Origin: Chloroflexota bacterium
GTDB lineage: Bacteria; Chloroflexota; Anaerolineae; Caldilineales; Caldilineaceae
Reading direction: 5' to 3'
Length of the DNA: 18,621 bases
NCBI GenBank assembly: GCA_003451595.1
Contig: DMDA01000050.1
Span: 8,283 to 26,903, forward strand
Numbering within the stretch: position 1 is the first letter of the stretch; each line of letters begins with the position of its first letter. A program made the translations under genes and the position numbers. Positions 17,203 to 18,621 of this stretch are shown here, in pieces. Below the pieces are notes generated by a model that had not been told where the DNA came from, ran no database searches, and was given only the letters and a program-made list of their open reading frames with translations.

Positions 17203-18602
17203 GGCAGAACAGCGATGATCCTCGACAGGGGACTAAGACTTACGTCGTCGCGCGTGACCTGCGCCTTGATCTCGCCGGTGAGGCAGAACAGCGATGATCC
17301 TCGACAGGGGACTAAGACAACAGTACTACTGCGGCCAACAACATGAGTAAAATCCGGCAGAACAGCGATGATCCTCGACAGGGGACTAAGACTTTCAAGT
17401 TGATTATCAGATGTAAGTTGTGATGCACTGCAGGGCAGAACAGCGATGATCCTCGACAGGGGACTAAGACTAATGCAAATAGCAACCACACAGATTCTAT
17501 ACTGAGTTGGCAGAACAGCGATGATCCTCGACAGGGGACTAAGACGTACTATATAAAGACCCCATATACGCACCCAAAAATGGCAGAACAGCGATGATCC
17601 TCGACAGGGGACTAAGACTACTTACCTCCTTTTTACTTTTGCGCAACCTCCCGAGCGGGGCAGAACAGCGATGATCCTCGACAGGGGACTAAGACACTGG
17701 TACTCTACGCGAGGCTCACCATACGGGACTGGAAGGCAGAACAGCGATGATCCTCGACAGGGGACTAAGACACATTCCACGGGAGTCATCCAACGGGATG
17801 CAAGTTACATGGCAGAACAGCGATGATCCTCGACAGGGGACTAAGACCGACGTCCGGAGTTGGGTTTGCTTCGGATTTTGCCGGGCAGAACAGCGATGAT
17901 CCTCGACAGGGGACTAAGACCGTCAAACGCAGGAACCTCAGTCGAACCGAAGGACTTCGGCAGAACAGCGATGATCCTCGACAGGGGACTAAGACATCTG
18001 GAACCGTCGCGGTCACCACACTAGCATCATATGGCAGAACAGCGATGATCCTCGACAGGGGACTAAGACTGGAATCCTCTGGACAAGGACACCAAGGGAG
18101 ACTTTCGCCGGCAGAACAGCGATGATCCTCGACAGGGGACTAAGACCAACACCCGCGGCCTCAGCCATGAGTGCGAATTCCTGGGCAGAACAGCGATGAT
18201 CCTCGACAGGGGACTAAGACAGTAAAGATGTAGCCGGCATCAAGCGTCAGCGCCTCAGCGGCAGAACAGCGATGATCCTCGACAGGGGACTAAGACCTTT
18301 TTCTCAGCTTCCGCACGATCTGCATTCCACTGGCTGGGCAGAACAGCGATGATCCTCGACAGGGGACTAAGACCAAATGAACGAATCCTCTGTCGTTTCT
18401 CTCCTTTCACTGGCAGAACAGCGATGATCCTCGACAGGGGACTAAGACATGATCAGCGTTGGCGTTGTTGTCGCTGTCGCAGTTGCAGGGCAGAACAGCG
18501 ATGATCCTCGACAGGGGACTAAGACCGCCTCTTCGGTCGTCGGGCAATTCGCCTTCTGACCTGTCGGCAGAACAGCGATGATCCTCGACAGGGGACTAAG
18601 AC

Positions 18603-18621
18603 CTGTCTCTTATACACATCT
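18603..18621. other. Nextera/Tn5 mosaic-end adapter sequence (library artefact)
   Basis: The final 19 bases, CTGTCTCTTATACACATCT, are identical to the Tn5 transposase mosaic end used in Nextera libraries. They begin exactly where spacer 37 should start. This is untrimmed adapter, not genomic sequence and not a spacer. Confidence 0.97.

Larger units (their letters stand above)
15844..18602 (+). CRISPR. CRISPR array, 37 repeats of 37 bp and 36 spacers of 36-43 bp, open at right end
   Basis: The repeat begins GGCAGAACAGCGATGATCC and ends CTCGACAGGGGACTAAGAC. 35 of 37 copies are identical; copies 1 and 17 differ. Spacers are 36-43 bp, all distinct except the nested pair 14/18. The plus-strand repeat can form a short hairpin, CCTC-GACA-GGGG, followed by the 8-base ACTAAGAC. 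The same layout (GGGG then an 8-base tag ending in GAC) is seen in Thermus type III repeats, which supports plus-strand transcription and Cas6-type processing. With the upstream promoter this points to a leader on the left. No cas1, cas2, cas6 or effector gene is in the window, so the type is not established. The array continues past the artificial right end. Confidence 0.98.

Noticed and set aside
15785..18125. Open frames across the CRISPR array with repeated peptides such as GRTAMILDRGLR and VLVPCRGSSLFC
   Set aside because: The repeated peptide is the translation of the CRISPR repeat itself in different frames; these are not proteins.
15881..18565. Using open frames in spacers to infer which strand of the target is coding
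   Set aside because: Most spacers are open in at least one frame on both strands, and RNY-type codon patterns are symmetric, so openness alone says nothing. Only SD-ATG patterns were kept.
18603..18621. Last 19 bases as a partial spacer 37
   Set aside because: Exact identity with the Tn5/Nextera mosaic end makes adapter carry-over the only reasonable reading.

Overview
The window reads as chromosomal DNA of a GC-rich bacterium, most probably a member of the Chloroflexota (moderate confidence). The basis is gene content: a stand-alone helicase-associated protein, a MerR-like coiled-coil regulator, a YgeW-type carbamoyltransferase, a long CRISPR array, and scattered GGAGATT tandem-repeat hairpins. 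No rRNA or tRNA gene was seen. The left edge cuts through a gene. The right edge ends in 19 bases identical to the Tn5/Nextera mosaic end, so that end is a library artefact, not genome.

Layout. 1-2568 (minus): a molybdenum hydroxylase made of a fused [2Fe-2S]/Mo-cofactor subunit (incomplete) and a separate FAD subunit, the arrangement of E. coli XdhD plus YgfM. 2701-4233 (minus): a helicase-associated-domain protein without a motor. 4367-5447 (plus): a DUF1232 membrane protein and a MerR-like coiled-coil regulator. 5547-6965 (plus): a DAO-type FAD oxidoreductase, convergent with a class I/II aminotransferase (7027-8160, minus). 8332-9117 (plus): an alpha/beta hydrolase. 9214-12930 (minus): a likely four-gene unit, in transcription order YgeW/OTC-like carbamoyltransferase, EcfT, EcfS and a P1/DmpA aminopeptidase. 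13052-13519 (plus): a MaoC hydratase, convergent with a histidine phosphatase (13543-14184, minus). 14273-15484 (plus): an AlaX-type alanyl-tRNA editing protein. 15485-15843: a decayed GH1 glycosidase tail, a promoter and a CRISPR leader candidate. 15844-18602: a CRISPR array of 37 repeats and 36 spacers, with no cas gene in the window.

How the genes fit together. The left two thirds is a set of small catabolic, transport and housekeeping genes. Two of them, the XdhD/YgfM pair and the YgeW-like enzyme, belong to families that co-occur in the E. coli yge/ygf purine-catabolism region, but they lie about 9 kb apart here and the rest of that set is not visible. The ECF transporter has T and S components but no ATPases, so these must be encoded elsewhere.

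The most unusual region is the array. Two spacers are nested versions of the same sequence with different ends. The reverse complements of spacers 1 and 3 each read as a Shine-Dalgarno plus ATG plus open frame. The repeat's 3' end and an upstream promoter favour left-to-right transcription, which would make those crRNAs antisense to gene starts, as an RNA-targeting (type III-like) system would need. The only decayed end repeat nevertheless lies on the apparent leader side. A second oddity is a GGAGATT repeat inserted in frame between the two iron-sulfur domains of the Mo enzyme.
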